The translations under genes were made by a program, and so were the position numbers. The notes beneath the pieces are model-generated. The model saw nothing but the letters and a program-made list of their open reading frames with translations, ran no database searches and was not told the origin of the DNA. Shown piece after piece: positions 43,229-51,741 of a stretch of 64,000 nt of DNA. The first letter of the stretch is position 1. Each line of letters begins with the position of its first letter. This DNA comes from Desulfococcus sp041737845 (lineage in GTDB: Bacteria > Desulfobacterota > Desulfobacteria > Desulfobacterales > Desulfococcaceae): NCBI RefSeq assembly GCF_041737845.1, contig NZ_JBGSQX010000018.1:62001-126000 (forward strand). Direction: 5' to 3'.

Positions 43229-44581
43229 ATGGAAAATATCTGGAAAAACATCAAGGCTATGGTCAAAAAGGAGATCCCCGCCCACTGCTTTCGGATGTGG
43301 ATCGAGCCTGTCGAGTTCGTCAAGGCGGATGGAAACGCCATCGTCCTCTCCTGCCCCAACTTTTTTGCAAAAAAGCGGGTCGTGGACCATTACGGCGCCA
43401 TGATCGAAGGGATGCTCCGGCGTCATGCGGGCGGCGACTCCAGAATCGCCATTGAAATCGCTTCCAGGCAGAACAGCGCCCGTCAGCGGAATTTCGATCC
43501 CGCCGAACTGCGGGTGGAGCCTCAGCTGGAGCTGCCCGCCATGCCTCAGCCGCCCTCCAGCGGCCGACTCCTCCGAAAAAACTTCACGTTTGACCGTTTC
43601 GTGGTGGGCAACAACAACAACTTTGCGTATTCGGCCGCCCTGTCTCTGGCATCGCGGCAGGGCTTGAACCATAACTCCCTGTTTCTCATGTCCCAGACCG
43701 GGCTGGGGAAAAGCCATCTTTCCCAGGCCATCGGACACCATATCCTCTCCAATTTCCCAACGGAAAACGTGTATTACATCACGGCGGAGGATTTCACCAA
43801 CGAGATGGTCCGGGCCTTCCGGACCGACGCCATCGAGCAGTTCAAGCTGAAGTACCGGAACCAGTGCGACGTTCTGCTGCTGGAGGACGTCCATTTTCTG
43901 ACCGGAAAAGAGCGGACCCAGATGGAACTCGCCCAGGCGCTCGATTATCTCATCGACGCGAACAAAAAGATCATTTTCACCAGTTGCCACCTCCCGGCGG
44001 AAATCCCGAACATGAGCGAGCAGCTCAAATCCCGCCTGGCCCGAAGCCTGATCTCTCACATCGAGATCCCCGACTTCCAGACACGGGTCAAGATACTCAA
44101 AAGAAAGATGAAGGAGCACGGCTGCATGCTGCCCCCGACGGTCATCGAGTATCTTGCCGGCGAACTTTCCGAGAATGTCCGTCAGCTCGAAAGCGGCCTC
44201 ATTGGCGTCTCCGCCAAGGCATCCCTGCTGGGGGAATCCATCGACCTGAGGCTCGCCGAGAGCGTCGTTCGGAACATCACCCAGCAAAAACAGGCCATCA
44301 CCGTTGAGCTTATCAAGGAACTCGTCTGCAAGCAGTACAACATTTCCCTTGAGGAGATCATTTCCCCTTCGCGGAAACGAGCCATCGTCCGGCCCAGGCA
44401 GGTGGCCATCTACCTCGCGAGGAAATACACCGACCAGCCCCTTCAGGCCATCGGGAAAAGCTTCAACCGATACCACGGCACCGCCGTCCATTCCATCGCA
44501 GCGGTCGAAAAGGGGATCCGCTCCGACGGCTCCCTGAAAAAGCAGTTGGAATTCCTCTGCGAACGCATTGAATCCCACTGA
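43229..44581 (+). CDS. dnaA: Replication initiator DnaA, divergent type
   Basis: 450 residues. Domain I begins MENIWKNIKAMVKKEIPAHC, then a variable linker (about 70-115), the AAA+ domain with Walker A MSQTGLGKSHL (155-162) and Walker B CDVLLLEDVHF, and a C-terminal helix-turn-helix. It unwinds the origin and loads DnaB. Several positions differ from the usual form: the phosphate loop lacks the common GGVGLGKTHL start, Walker B has Glu for the first Asp, and the DNA-binding signature normally like GRDHSTVIHA reads NRYHGTAVHS. The specificity for standard DnaA boxes may therefore be changed. Not next to dnaN or gyrB. Confidence 0.88.
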   Translation: MENIWKNIKAMVKKEIPAHCFRMWIEPVEFVKADGNAIVLSCPNFFAKKRVVDHYGAMIEGMLRRHAGGDSRIAIEIASRQNSARQRNFDPAELRVEPQLELPAMPQPPSSGRLLRKNFTFDRFVVGNNNNFAYSAALSLASRQGLNHNSLFLMSQTGLGKSHLSQAIGHHILSNFPTENVYYITAEDFTNEMVRAFRTDAIEQFKLKYRNQCDVLLLEDVHFLTGKERTQMELAQALDYLIDANKKIIFTSCHLPAEIPNMSEQLKSRLARSLISHIEIPDFQTRVKILKRKMKEHGCMLPPTVIEYLAGELSENVRQLESGLIGVSAKASLLGESIDLRLAESVVRNITQQKQAITVELIKELVCKQYNISLEEIISPSRKRAIVRPRQVAIYLARKYTDQPLQAIGKSFNRYHGTAVHSIAAVEKGIRSDGSLKKQLEFLCERIESH

Positions 44582-44674
44582 ATGAATTCAAGTGATTGAA
44601 TCCCAGTGGCGGCGCTGGCCTCTGTTCGGGGGTTGAAATCATAAAACCGGGAAGATCGCGGCAGGGAAGATCGG

Positions 44675-44707
44675 GAAAAAACGAAGCCGGCCGCAGGCCG
44701 GCTTTTA
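44675..44707. terminator. Bidirectional terminator between dnaA and the suhB cluster
   Basis: AAGCCGGCC GCA GGCCGGCTT is a perfect hairpin with a three-base loop, with T residues after it on the plus strand and A residues before it, so it can stop both converging transcripts. Confidence 0.7.
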
Positions 44708-44726
44708 CATCTCTCAACAAATCGAA

Positions 44727-44921
44727 TTATTGTACCTTGATGATCATCGTATCGGAGGATATCAGGTCCTCCAACAGCTCCAGCTGATCATTCTGTTCGC
44801 GTTCGATGGCACAGCGAATGTTCAGGGAACACATCTTTTTGCAGATCGGATCCCCCAGATTGAATTCACCGAAACATCCCAGATGATCGTTTAACGAAAT
44901 CTTTTTGCCAGACTGCTTCAT
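44727..44921 (-). CDS. Small cysteine-containing protein coupled to suhB (64 aa)
   Basis: Unrecognised. ATG 44921 overlaps the suhB stop in ATGA, and the frame shows a coherent protein: LGCFGEFNLGDPICKKMCSLNIRCAIE with Cys at 16, 28, 32 and 38 (quoted in short: CKKMC, RCAIE), then an acidic helical tail. The four cysteines could bind Zn or an Fe-S cluster. It is the last gene before the terminator at 44675-44707 of the rpsF-to-suhB cluster, so a housekeeping link is possible. Confidence 0.72.
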   Translation of the reverse strand: MKQSGKKISLNDHLGCFGEFNLGDPICKKMCSLNIRCAIEREQNDQLELLEDLISSDTMIIKVQ

Positions 44922-45706
44922 TTCTTTTCCTTTAACGCCAATAGTGACATCATTTCGCGGTGAATGCTGCCGTTTGTGGCCAGAATTTCCCGGTCTTGAA
45001 CATCGAATGCCTTTCCTTTGAAATCGGTGACCCGCCCACCGGCTTCCGCCGCAATCACCATTCCCGCAGCGGTATCCCATGGTTTCAAGTTCTCTTCCCA
45101 AAATCCGTCAAACCGCCCGCACGCCACGAAGCAGAGGTCAAGAGCCGCTGCCCCCAGGCGCCTGACGCCCCGGGACGCCCTCAGGCAGGATTTGAAACGC
45201 CCCATGACGGAGTCGATTATCTCTTTGAAGTCATACGGAAATCCAGTAACCAAAAGGCTCTCCGACACGTCCCGGCTTTCAGAAACATGGATGGCCCGGC
45301 CGTTCAGCTCGGCGCCCTTTCCCTTGACGGCGGTAAACAGTTCGCCGGAGACAGGGTTCAGGACCACCCCCACGACCACCTCTTCCCGATAAGAAAACGC
45401 AATGGAGACCGCGAAAATCGGGATTTGGTGCGCGTAGTTGGTTGTGCCGTCAAGGGGATCGATAATCCACTGACAGTCTGGTTCGCCAGGATTCTCGCCG
45501 CTTTCCTCAGCGAGAACGGCATGGTCCGGGAAGCGGGACCGTATGGTTTGGATGATTTGCTTTTCGGAGCCCAGATCCGCTTCCGTGACAAGATCAATGG
45601 CGCCCTTTTTGCCGATGGAGGACAGGTTGCCCAGACAGGATCGAAGGATGCCGCCGCCTTCATAAGCCGCGGCGATACCGACGTTTCTGACGTATTCAAG
45701 ATCCAT
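44918..45706 (-). CDS. suhB: Inositol monophosphatase family protein
   Basis: 262 residues from ATG 45706; a TTG 36 bases further upstream is another possible start. Metal-site motifs are complete: LAEESGE near residue 67, WIIDPLDGTTNYAHQ near 82, and KPWDTAAGMVIAAEAGG near 210. It hydrolyses inositol-1-phosphate or related sugar phosphates with Mg2+; bacterial SuhB also acts in rRNA maturation. Placed behind hflX with 32 bases between, in the ribosomal/replication cluster. Confidence 0.9.
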   Translation of the reverse strand: MDLEYVRNVGIAAAYEGGGILRSCLGNLSSIGKKGAIDLVTEADLGSEKQIIQTIRSRFPDHAVLAEESGENPGEPDCQWIIDPLDGTTNYAHQIPIFAVSIAFSYREEVVVGVVLNPVSGELFTAVKGKGAELNGRAIHVSESRDVSESLLVTGFPYDFKEIIDSVMGRFKSCLRASRGVRRLGAAALDLCFVACGRFDGFWEENLKPWDTAAGMVIAAEAGGRVTDFKGKAFDVQDREILATNGSIHREMMSLLALKEKK

Positions 45707-45738
45707 GGACAGAAAACTTATATATTTTGGGTCGGATG

Positions 45739-47376
45739 TCAAGCGATAGATGACAGTATTTCAATTTCTTCCGCCACTTTTTCCGTAAGCGGCACGAGGG
45801 TTTTTCGCTCCAGTGCGGATATGGGGATCCCGCCCAGGGTGTGAACCAGATACGCCACGTCGTCGGGCGAAACCCGGTCGATTTTGTTCAGGACCCGGAG
45901 CACCTTGATATGCTGGAGATCCAGTTCGGAAAGGATGCGCTCCACGGACTGCACCTGCTCTTTGTATCTCGGGTTGCTGACATCCACGATGTGAAGCAGG
46001 AGGTCTGCGCTCTGAAGCTCCTCGAGGGTCGCCCGGAAAGCCACCATGAGATCCTTTGGAAGGTCCCGGATGAATCCCACCGTGTCCGTAATGATCACCT
46101 CGATGTCCCTTGGAAAGCGGAGCCGCCGGCTGGAGGGGTCGAGGGTGGCGAAGAGCCGGTCTTCGGCCAGGACCCTGCTCTGGGTGAGGGAGTTGAGGAG
46201 CGTCGATTTTCCGGCATTGGTGTAGCCGATGATGGAGACGACCGGAAGTCCCTTTTTGGTCCGCCGGGCCTTCTGGCGATCCCGATGCTTGATCACCTCT
46301 CCCAGGATCTTCTCCAGGTGGTTGATCCGCTCACGGACCCGCCTTCGATTGATTTCCAGCTTGGTCTCGCCCGGCCCCCGACCGCCGATGCCGCCGGTAA
46401 GGCGCGACATGGCCGTATTCTTTGTCACCAGGCGAGGCAGCAGGTACTTCAGCTGGGCCAGTTCGACCTGGAGCTTGCCCTCCCGGGTCTGGGCGCGCTG
46501 GGCGAAGATATCCAGGATGAGCTGGGTGCGGTCGATCACCTTGAGTTCGATCTGGTCCGTGATGGAGCGCATCTGGGAGGCGTTCATCTCCTGATCGAAG
46601 ATGATGAGGGAGATCCCCTTCTGGAGCGCCAGGAGGTTGAGGTCTTGGAGCTTGCCCCGGCCGATGAGAAACCGGGGATCGACCTTTTTGCGCTGCTGCA
46701 GCACGGTCTCGACGACCTCGATCCCGCCGGAAACCGCCAGCTCCTTCAGTTCCGCCAGGGAGTCTTCAGCGATCTTCCGCGGTGCGGTGGTGACGCTGAC
46801 CAGGACGGCGCGCTCCTCTCCCCTGGCGCCGGAAAAGCCGGATTGGATCTGGGCCAGCTCGCTTTCCAGGGCACGGATGACCTCCGTGAACCCTATATCC
46901 AGGCGGTGGGGCGGCAGGCCATCCAATATTTGGTAGGGTGCCTCGGGGGAGCCTTTGGGCAGGATGTGGGCCGCATGGACCATCCGGACTCCGCCCTCGG
47001 GGGTCATCGTCACGGCCGCCATCATGTCGAGGCGCAGGAGGGCGAGATCGGTGAGGTCGTCGGAGGTGAGCGGCTCGTCTTTGAGATGGGTGTGGATGCA
47101 GCGAAGCCCCTTGAGCCTGCCGGGCAGGGTCCGATGGGACGGGGTCTCGGGGATGACGATCTTTTGGGCATCCCCCACGATGACCGACACGACCCTTCCG
47201 GACCGGTCAATCAGGAGACCGATCTGCCGGCGCAGCTCCTGGGAAAGGTGGGTGACATCCCGGGCCAGCTCGGGGGTGATGAGAAATGTGTCCGGGACCT
47301 TTCGCCGGTAGAGATTTTCCAGGCGGCGGACGTGGTCCGCCTTGAGGTCGTCGATATTTCCGTAAAGATTTTTCAT
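45739..47376 (-). CDS. hflX: GTPase HflX
   Basis: 545 residues, longer than the usual 420 because of an N-terminal extension of about 170 residues, as in some deltaproteobacterial members. The HflX core starts near ERAVLVSV. GTPase motifs: G1 IGYTNAGKSTLLN, G3 DTVGFIRDLP, G4 LNKID. The glycine-rich GGIGGRGPGETKLE linker is typical. It splits stalled or heat-damaged ribosomes. The start overlaps the dnaB stop by four bases, so translation is coupled. Confidence 0.94.
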   Translation of the reverse strand: MKNLYGNIDDLKADHVRRLENLYRRKVPDTFLITPELARDVTHLSQELRRQIGLLIDRSGRVVSVIVGDAQKIVIPETPSHRTLPGRLKGLRCIHTHLKDEPLTSDDLTDLALLRLDMMAAVTMTPEGGVRMVHAAHILPKGSPEAPYQILDGLPPHRLDIGFTEVIRALESELAQIQSGFSGARGEERAVLVSVTTAPRKIAEDSLAELKELAVSGGIEVVETVLQQRKKVDPRFLIGRGKLQDLNLLALQKGISLIIFDQEMNASQMRSITDQIELKVIDRTQLILDIFAQRAQTREGKLQVELAQLKYLLPRLVTKNTAMSRLTGGIGGRGPGETKLEINRRRVRERINHLEKILGEVIKHRDRQKARRTKKGLPVVSIIGYTNAGKSTLLNSLTQSRVLAEDRLFATLDPSSRRLRFPRDIEVIITDTVGFIRDLPKDLMVAFRATLEELQSADLLLHIVDVSNPRYKEQVQSVERILSELDLQHIKVLRVLNKIDRVSPDDVAYLVHTLGGIPISALERKTLVPLTEKVAEEIEILSSIA

Positions 47377-48770
47377 GACCTCCCGATCCCGGCCATATCG
47401 TCCGGCGCGGGATTTTCAAATCGCGTATACGTGTTCAGAAAGACCAGGCTGGCGGAGCCGATGGGGCCGTTCCGCTGCTTCCCGAGGATAATCTCCGCCT
47501 TCCCGCGGTTGGGGTTGTTCTCCTCCCGGTTGTAGACCTCGTCCCGGTAAATGAACGCCACGACGTCGGCATCCTGCTCGATGCTGCCGCTCTCCCGGAG
47601 GTCCGAAAGCATGGGCCGCTTGTCCGAGCGCTCCTCCAGCTTCCGGTTGAGCTGGGACAGGGCGATGACGGGAACTTCGAGCTCCTTGGCCAGGGATTTG
47701 AGCGACCGGGAGATTTCAGAGATTTCGAGGTCCCTGCGCTCCAGGGAGGAACGCCCTTTCATCAACTGCAGGTAATCGACGATGACCAGCCCCAGATTCT
47801 TCTCCATCTTGAGCCTGCGGGATTTGGCGCGGATCTCGATGGCCGTGATATCCGCCGAATCGTCGATATAGATCGGCGCCTCGGAAAGCACGCCGGCGGC
47901 CTCGGTGAGGGCGTCCCAGTCGTCCCGGCTGAAATAGCCGGAACGGATCCGGGAGGAGTCGACACGGGCCTCGGCGCAAAGGAGCCGCATGGAGAGCTGC
48001 TCCTTGGACATTTCCAGGGAAAATATGGCGACCGGCACATTGCCGTCCACGGCGGCGTTCCGGGCGACGTTCAGGGCGAACGCCGTCTTGCCCATGCTGG
48101 GCCGCGCCGCCAGGATGATCAGATCCGAAGGTTGGAACCCCGAGGTGAGATGATCCAGGCGCGTGAATCCCGTCGGTACGCCGGTGATGAGGGTCTTGTT
48201 TCCCTGGCGTTCCTCCAGGGCGTCGATGTTCGACTCGATGAGCTTGCTGATGGGGAAGAAAGCGGGATGGATCTTGTCTTCGGATATCTCGAAGATCGAA
48301 CTTTCAGCGAAATTGATGATGTCGTCCACATCCCCCTGGGCGTCGTAACATCGGCGGGTGATTTCGTTGGCTTTCTGGATGAGGCGCCTCAGGCTTGCCC
48401 TGTCCCGGACAATCCGGGCGTAATGGGGGGCGTTGACGGCCGCCGGCGCCGCATCCGTCAGCCAGGAGATATAGGTTATGCCGCGATGCCCCTTGCCGCC
48501 GACCTCGTCAAGGAGGCCTTTCTCGGTGAGCCGGTTCGAGAGGGTGATCAGGTCGACAGGTTCGTTTTTTGAAAACAGATCAACGACGGCTTCATATATC
48601 TTCTGGTGAGACGTCGAATAGAAGTCTTCCGGCGAAAGGATCTCGACGACATCGATGAGCGTCGAATCATCCAGAAGAATAGCGCTCAGAAGGGATTCTT
48701 CCGCCTCGATATTCTGGGGGGGAAGCTTATATGCCGTGTCGGCATCCCGCTGTATGGATTTCACGGCCAT
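47373..48770 (-). CDS. dnaB: Replicative DNA helicase DnaB
   Basis: 465 residues from ATG 48770 (GAGGTGG upstream; Met at 48776 and 48791 are alternatives). N-terminal domain PPQNIEAEESLLSAIL, then the RecA-like core with Walker A ARPSMGKTAFALN near residue 205, VIVDYLQLMKG, and DLRESGSIEQDADVV. It unwinds DNA at the replication fork. No intein interruption. Lies in the common order rpsF-rpsR-rplI-dnaB, 75 bases after rplI. Confidence 0.96.
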   Translation of the reverse strand: MAVKSIQRDADTAYKLPPQNIEAEESLLSAILLDDSTLIDVVEILSPEDFYSTSHQKIYEAVVDLFSKNEPVDLITLSNRLTEKGLLDEVGGKGHRGITYISWLTDAAPAAVNAPHYARIVRDRASLRRLIQKANEITRRCYDAQGDVDDIINFAESSIFEISEDKIHPAFFPISKLIESNIDALEERQGNKTLITGVPTGFTRLDHLTSGFQPSDLIILAARPSMGKTAFALNVARNAAVDGNVPVAIFSLEMSKEQLSMRLLCAEARVDSSRIRSGYFSRDDWDALTEAAGVLSEAPIYIDDSADITAIEIRAKSRRLKMEKNLGLVIVDYLQLMKGRSSLERRDLEISEISRSLKSLAKELEVPVIALSQLNRKLEERSDKRPMLSDLRESGSIEQDADVVAFIYRDEVYNREENNPNRGKAEIILGKQRNGPIGSASLVFLNTYTRFENPAPDDMAGIGRS

Positions 48771-48845
48771 GGGCATCCACCTCAAGATCAAGCATCAAGG
48801 CCCCTTAGGGGATGCCCTGATGCTTATCGGATTCGATCGGGTTTC

Positions 48846-49301
48846 TTATTCCGCCTGTTCTTCCGGAACAACCACCACGGAGATCTCGGGTTCAACCCCT
48901 TTGTAGACCCGGACGGGGATGGCGTAGGTTCCGATTTTCTTGATGGATTCCGGCATCAGAATCATCTGCTTGCGGACATCCAGCCCCTGTTTGGCAAGCG
49001 CGTCGATGACATCCCGGACGGTTACCGAGCCGTAGAGCCGGTCTTCATCACTGACCTTGGCGGCGATGGTGCAGGAGACGCCCTCCAAACGCTTGGCCAT
49101 CTCCTCGGCAAGGGCTTTTTCCTTGGCGATTTGAACCTCAAACCGTTTTTTTTCGAACTCCAGCCGCTTGCGATTGGCGGGGGTTGACAGGACAGCCATT
49201 TCTTGGGGCAAAAGATAATTTCTGGCGTATCCTTTTGCAACCTTGACCTCGCTGCCGATGATACCCAGGGTTTCAATGGTTTTTGTCAGGATGACTTTCA
49301 T
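48846..49301 (-). CDS. rplI: Ribosomal protein bL9
   Basis: 151 residues from ATG 49301. The N-terminal domain MKVILTKTIETLGIIGSEV and GYARNYLLPQ is the L9 signature; a long helix (about 45-75) links to the C-terminal domain with LYGSVTVRDV. It binds 23S rRNA in the large subunit. An in-frame open stretch upstream is not part of the gene: it overlaps the DUF2232 gene and lacks L9 similarity. Confidence 0.96.
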   Translation of the reverse strand: MKVILTKTIETLGIIGSEVKVAKGYARNYLLPQEMAVLSTPANRKRLEFEKKRFEVQIAKEKALAEEMAKRLEGVSCTIAAKVSDEDRLYGSVTVRDVIDALAKQGLDVRKQMILMPESIKKIGTYAIPVRVYKGVEPEISVVVVPEEQAE

Positions 49302-49324
49302 ATTAACCTCTCTCGGGGATGGAT

Positions 49325-50296
49325 TCAGTCTGTTGGTGTTTCCAATTTTCGAAAATTGAACCATATATCGAAAAAGCCGATGCCGATCACCAGAAAAAGC
49401 GCGATCTGCTGAAGCGCGATAAACATGTAGATTCCGATCCGCAGAAACAGGGGCAACCGCTTTTTCTCCAGGAAAAAGGAGACGATGGCGATCCCGTTGA
49501 AAAAATAGACCGTCATCAGGATGATCAGGCCGTTGACCCCCACCATCCGAAGCCCGTTGTGCGGGAAGAGCAGGAGGATGCCGCTTCCGATGACGCCCCA
49601 TACGAGCCATTCCGGCGCCCGCCAGTGATTCAGCCGACCGAAATCGGGGTAGGCAAGACCGTACCTGCGGGTGACCGGCTTCACCATGACAAGGGTCGTC
49701 CACGTGATGAACAGCACCGAGGATACCGCCAGCGAAGGAAGGATCCGCACCAGAAAAAAATGGATCGCCTCAAGGGATTCGGATACCGCCCGGATCACCT
49801 CCTCGGCCATTCCGACACTCTCATACAGCGCCAGCGTCATTTGAAGGTTCCGGTCGACATAGTCAGACACCATGGCCCAGGGACTGATTCCGGAGAAACT
49901 GCTGTAAACCGCCAGACATGCACCGCCGGACGCGATTGCGATCGCGCATGTCAGGAGAACGGTCCTTTCGATGGGCAGATTTCTTTCGAAGAGCTCCCCC
50001 ATGACGAAGCCCAACAGCATCAGCTCCGCGAAAAAGAGCATCTCAAAGGATGCCGCACCCAGCGTCAGGGCCATGGCCGCGCCGGAAACCACGGGGATGA
50101 TGCCGCCTGCCCTCTGGCCCAGCCGCAGGCGGTAGAAAAGGATCAGCACCGGGATCAGGAGGGAAAAGAAAAAACCGACGACCGGAATATGAGTCGCCGC
50201 ATAAAACAACAGCCCGACGGCAAAGATCCCCCTGAAAAAATCCGCCGTCGCGCTCGATCTGCCTGTCGGCAGCACGTTCAGTTTTTCCTCGGACAT
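49325..50296 (-). CDS. DUF2232-family membrane protein
   Basis: 323 residues with about eight membrane helices. Position between rpsR and rplI and overall pattern (for example LAYPDFGRLNHWRAPEWLVWG) match the DUF2232/YybS family, which occupies this place in many Bacillota and deltaproteobacteria. Function is unknown; it may be related to ECF-type substrate proteins. It begins 36 bases after rpsR and is co-transcribed with ribosomal genes. Confidence 0.85.
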   Translation of the reverse strand: MSEEKLNVLPTGRSSATADFFRGIFAVGLLFYAATHIPVVGFFFSLLIPVLILFYRLRLGQRAGGIIPVVSGAAMALTLGAASFEMLFFAELMLLGFVMGELFERNLPIERTVLLTCAIAIASGGACLAVYSSFSGISPWAMVSDYVDRNLQMTLALYESVGMAEEVIRAVSESLEAIHFFLVRILPSLAVSSVLFITWTTLVMVKPVTRRYGLAYPDFGRLNHWRAPEWLVWGVIGSGILLLFPHNGLRMVGVNGLIILMTVYFFNGIAIVSFFLEKKRLPLFLRIGIYMFIALQQIALFLVIGIGFFDIWFNFRKLETPTD

Positions 50297-50332
50297 GGCA
50301 TCAGGGGGCGGGGTCCGCCCCCATGTAAATCC

Positions 50333-50617
50333 TTACAGATCGACCGTTCCAACAAACGGCAGAAGGGCGATGGTACGCGCCCGCTTGATCGATGCGGTCA
50401 GCTTCCGTTGATGGGTGGCGCAGGTACCGGAAATTCTGCGGGGAATGATCTTTCCGCGCTCGGTCGTGAACATCCGGAGCGTCTTCGGCTCCTTGTAATC
50501 GATGGCAATGCTGCTGTCGGCGCAAAAACGGCAGACTTTTCGACGATGGAAAATCCGTTTTTTCCTTCGGCCGCCACCGCCGCCTTTGACTGCATTTCTC
50601 TTGCGTTGAAAAGCCAT
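50333..50617 (-). CDS. rpsR: Ribosomal protein bS18
   Basis: 94 residues, slightly longer than usual through a glycine-rich stretch (VKGGGGGRRKK) near the start. The S18 core is clear: YKEPKTLRMFTTERGKIIPRR, quoted as RGKIIPRRISG, and TCATHQRKLTASIKRAR. CRFC near residue 29 may bind zinc. It binds the small subunit as a dimer with S6. Its start overlaps the rpsF stop by one base. Confidence 0.96.
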   Translation of the reverse strand: MAFQRKRNAVKGGGGGRRKKRIFHRRKVCRFCADSSIAIDYKEPKTLRMFTTERGKIIPRRISGTCATHQRKLTASIKRARTIALLPFVGTVDL

Positions 50618-51045
50618 TATTCCTCCTCTGCGGTGTCAGGTGTTTCGGTGTCGCCCACGGCGGATGCTGTTTCATCGGCAGCATCAGGCTTCTCGGCCGA
50701 AGCCGCCTCGGCGCTCCCCGCTTTGGCGATCTCGGCCTTTATGGCCTCGGCGTCAGCCTCTTTGGCAAGCTGGATCGTCATGTATTTCATGACGCGGTCG
50801 TCGATCCGGCAAAACCGCTCCAGTTCGCTGACCAGATCCCCGTTCCCGCAGTAATCAAACCTTACATAGTGTCCGCGCGTCCGCTTGTTGATCTCGTAGG
50901 CAAGCTTTCGCGGGCCCCAGTCGTCACGGACGATCAGCGCGCCGCCCTGCTGAGAGATGATTTCCTCCATTCTCTCAAAAAGCGGATCCCGCTTTTCGCC
51001 GGACAGGTCAGAATCGACAATGACCATGGTTTCGTATCTTCTCAT
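50617..51045 (-). CDS. rpsF: Ribosomal protein bS6
   Basis: 142 residues. The S6 core (1-95) shows MRRYETMVIVDSDL, DDWGPRKLAYEINKRTRGHY (in part) and HYVRFDYCG. A C-terminal extension of about 45 residues is rich in Ala, Glu and Asp and ends in four acidic residues; similar acidic tails are known in other S6 proteins. First gene of the cluster; GCAAGGAGG precedes ATG 51045. Partner of S18. Confidence 0.95.
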   Translation of the reverse strand: MRRYETMVIVDSDLSGEKRDPLFERMEEIISQQGGALIVRDDWGPRKLAYEINKRTRGHYVRFDYCGNGDLVSELERFCRIDDRVMKYMTIQLAKEADAEAIKAEIAKAGSAEAASAEKPDAADETASAVGDTETPDTAEEE

Positions 51046-51126
51046 AATTCCTCCTTGCGGATATTAAGCCCCGACATGGCGGAGCAAGGATAAAATCCCT
51101 TACCTGTGACAATTTCAAAATTTGGA

Positions 51127-51156
51127 TCTTTAGCATCGCTGACGGCTAAAAGTCAA
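51127..51156 (-). promoter_or_regulatory. Probable promoter of the rpsF cluster
   Basis: Minus strand TTGACT (51151-51156), 18 bases, TAAAGA (51127-51132), about 80 bases before ATG 51045. Confidence 0.45.
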
Positions 51157-51297
51157 GATTATTTATCGAATATTCCATGAGGAAACAAGAGCCGACGCGA
51201 CAGCAGTCGGCTTCAGGGAGAGGCCGGGCGGAGAGCGGTCGAAGGGCAGGCATGGGCTGGGCGGCGCCGGGCGCGGCGCGATCCCGCAGGGCCCATG

Positions 51298-51326
51298 AAA
51301 AAGGGCCGGCCATGATGGCCGACCCC
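51298..51326 (-). terminator. Intrinsic terminator of the atpZ-I-B-E operon
   Basis: On the minus strand GGGTCGGCCA and TGGCCGGCCC pair (one G-U pair) with a three-base loop, followed by TTTTT. It ends the transcript 33 bases after the atpE stop. Confidence 0.75.
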
Positions 51327-51358
51327 GTTTTCATCCGTAAAAATAAACGGCCCTGTCT

Positions 51359-51640
51359 CTACTTGGCAAACAATCCTGCAATCGCTGCAGCCTGCGGATG
51401 CGCATAGATAAGGATCAGCGCGATAACCAGGGCATAGATACAAAGAGATTCGATCATGGCAAGACCGATCAGCATGGTAACGGTTACCTTGCCGGAAGAT
51501 TCGGGATTTCTTGCAATGCCCTCAACGGCAGCCTTCAGGCCAAGACCCTGACCGATGCCGCAACCGAAAGCCGCTACCGCGATTCCAAAACCCGCCGCAG
51601 TCACACATGCGATAAAAAATTGTAATGCCTGAGCTTCCAT
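51359..51640 (-). CDS. atpE: ATP synthase Fo subunit c, with sodium-type ion site
   Basis: 93 residues, two membrane helices joined by the polar loop IARNPESSGK. The ion site in helix 2 is Glu64, followed by Ser65 and, five positions after the Glu, Tyr69; helix 1 has Gln31 in GIGQG. The set Gln, Glu-Ser, Tyr is the one known from the Na+-translocating c rings of Ilyobacter and Propionigenium, whereas most proton-type rings with Glu have Ala after it. The third residue, Thr in Ilyobacter, is Leu here. It forms the rotor ring. Lies behind atpB. Confidence 0.95.
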   Translation of the reverse strand: MEAQALQFFIACVTAAGFGIAVAAFGCGIGQGLGLKAAVEGIARNPESSGKVTVTMLIGLAMIESLCIYALVIALILIYAHPQAAAIAGLFAK

Positions 51641-51741
51641 CTAACGTACCTCCTTCACCTTGAATAGATTTGATGAGTATTTAGCTTCTTCCACTATCCC
51701 ATTAATAGCGAAATTAAATCCGTACCCGATTATCCGATCGA

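Larger units (their letters stand above)
51046..51358. other. Intergenic region between rpsF and atpE
   Basis: Holds the rpsF promoter (51127-51156) and the terminator of the atp operon (51298-51326). The leader of rpsF is about 70 bases and could bind S6-S18 for feedback, but no diagnostic motif was verified. Confidence 0.5.

Noticed and set aside
43003..43359. Minus-strand frame crossing the dnaA start, first suspected as a transposase remnant.
   Set aside because: No transposase motif; overlap with dnaA and loss of pattern indicate chance.
43049..44578. Long open frame (about 509 codons) opposite dnaA; similar long antisense frames lie opposite cydA, the aminotransferase, hflX and DUF2232.
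   Set aside because: GC-rich codon use produces long open frames on the reverse strand; these have biased composition, no domain and no ribosome site, while the other strand encodes a clear protein.
49302..49703. In-frame extension of rplI into the DUF2232 gene.
   Set aside because: The L9 signature starts exactly at ATG 49301; the extension is antisense-like noise within a real gene.
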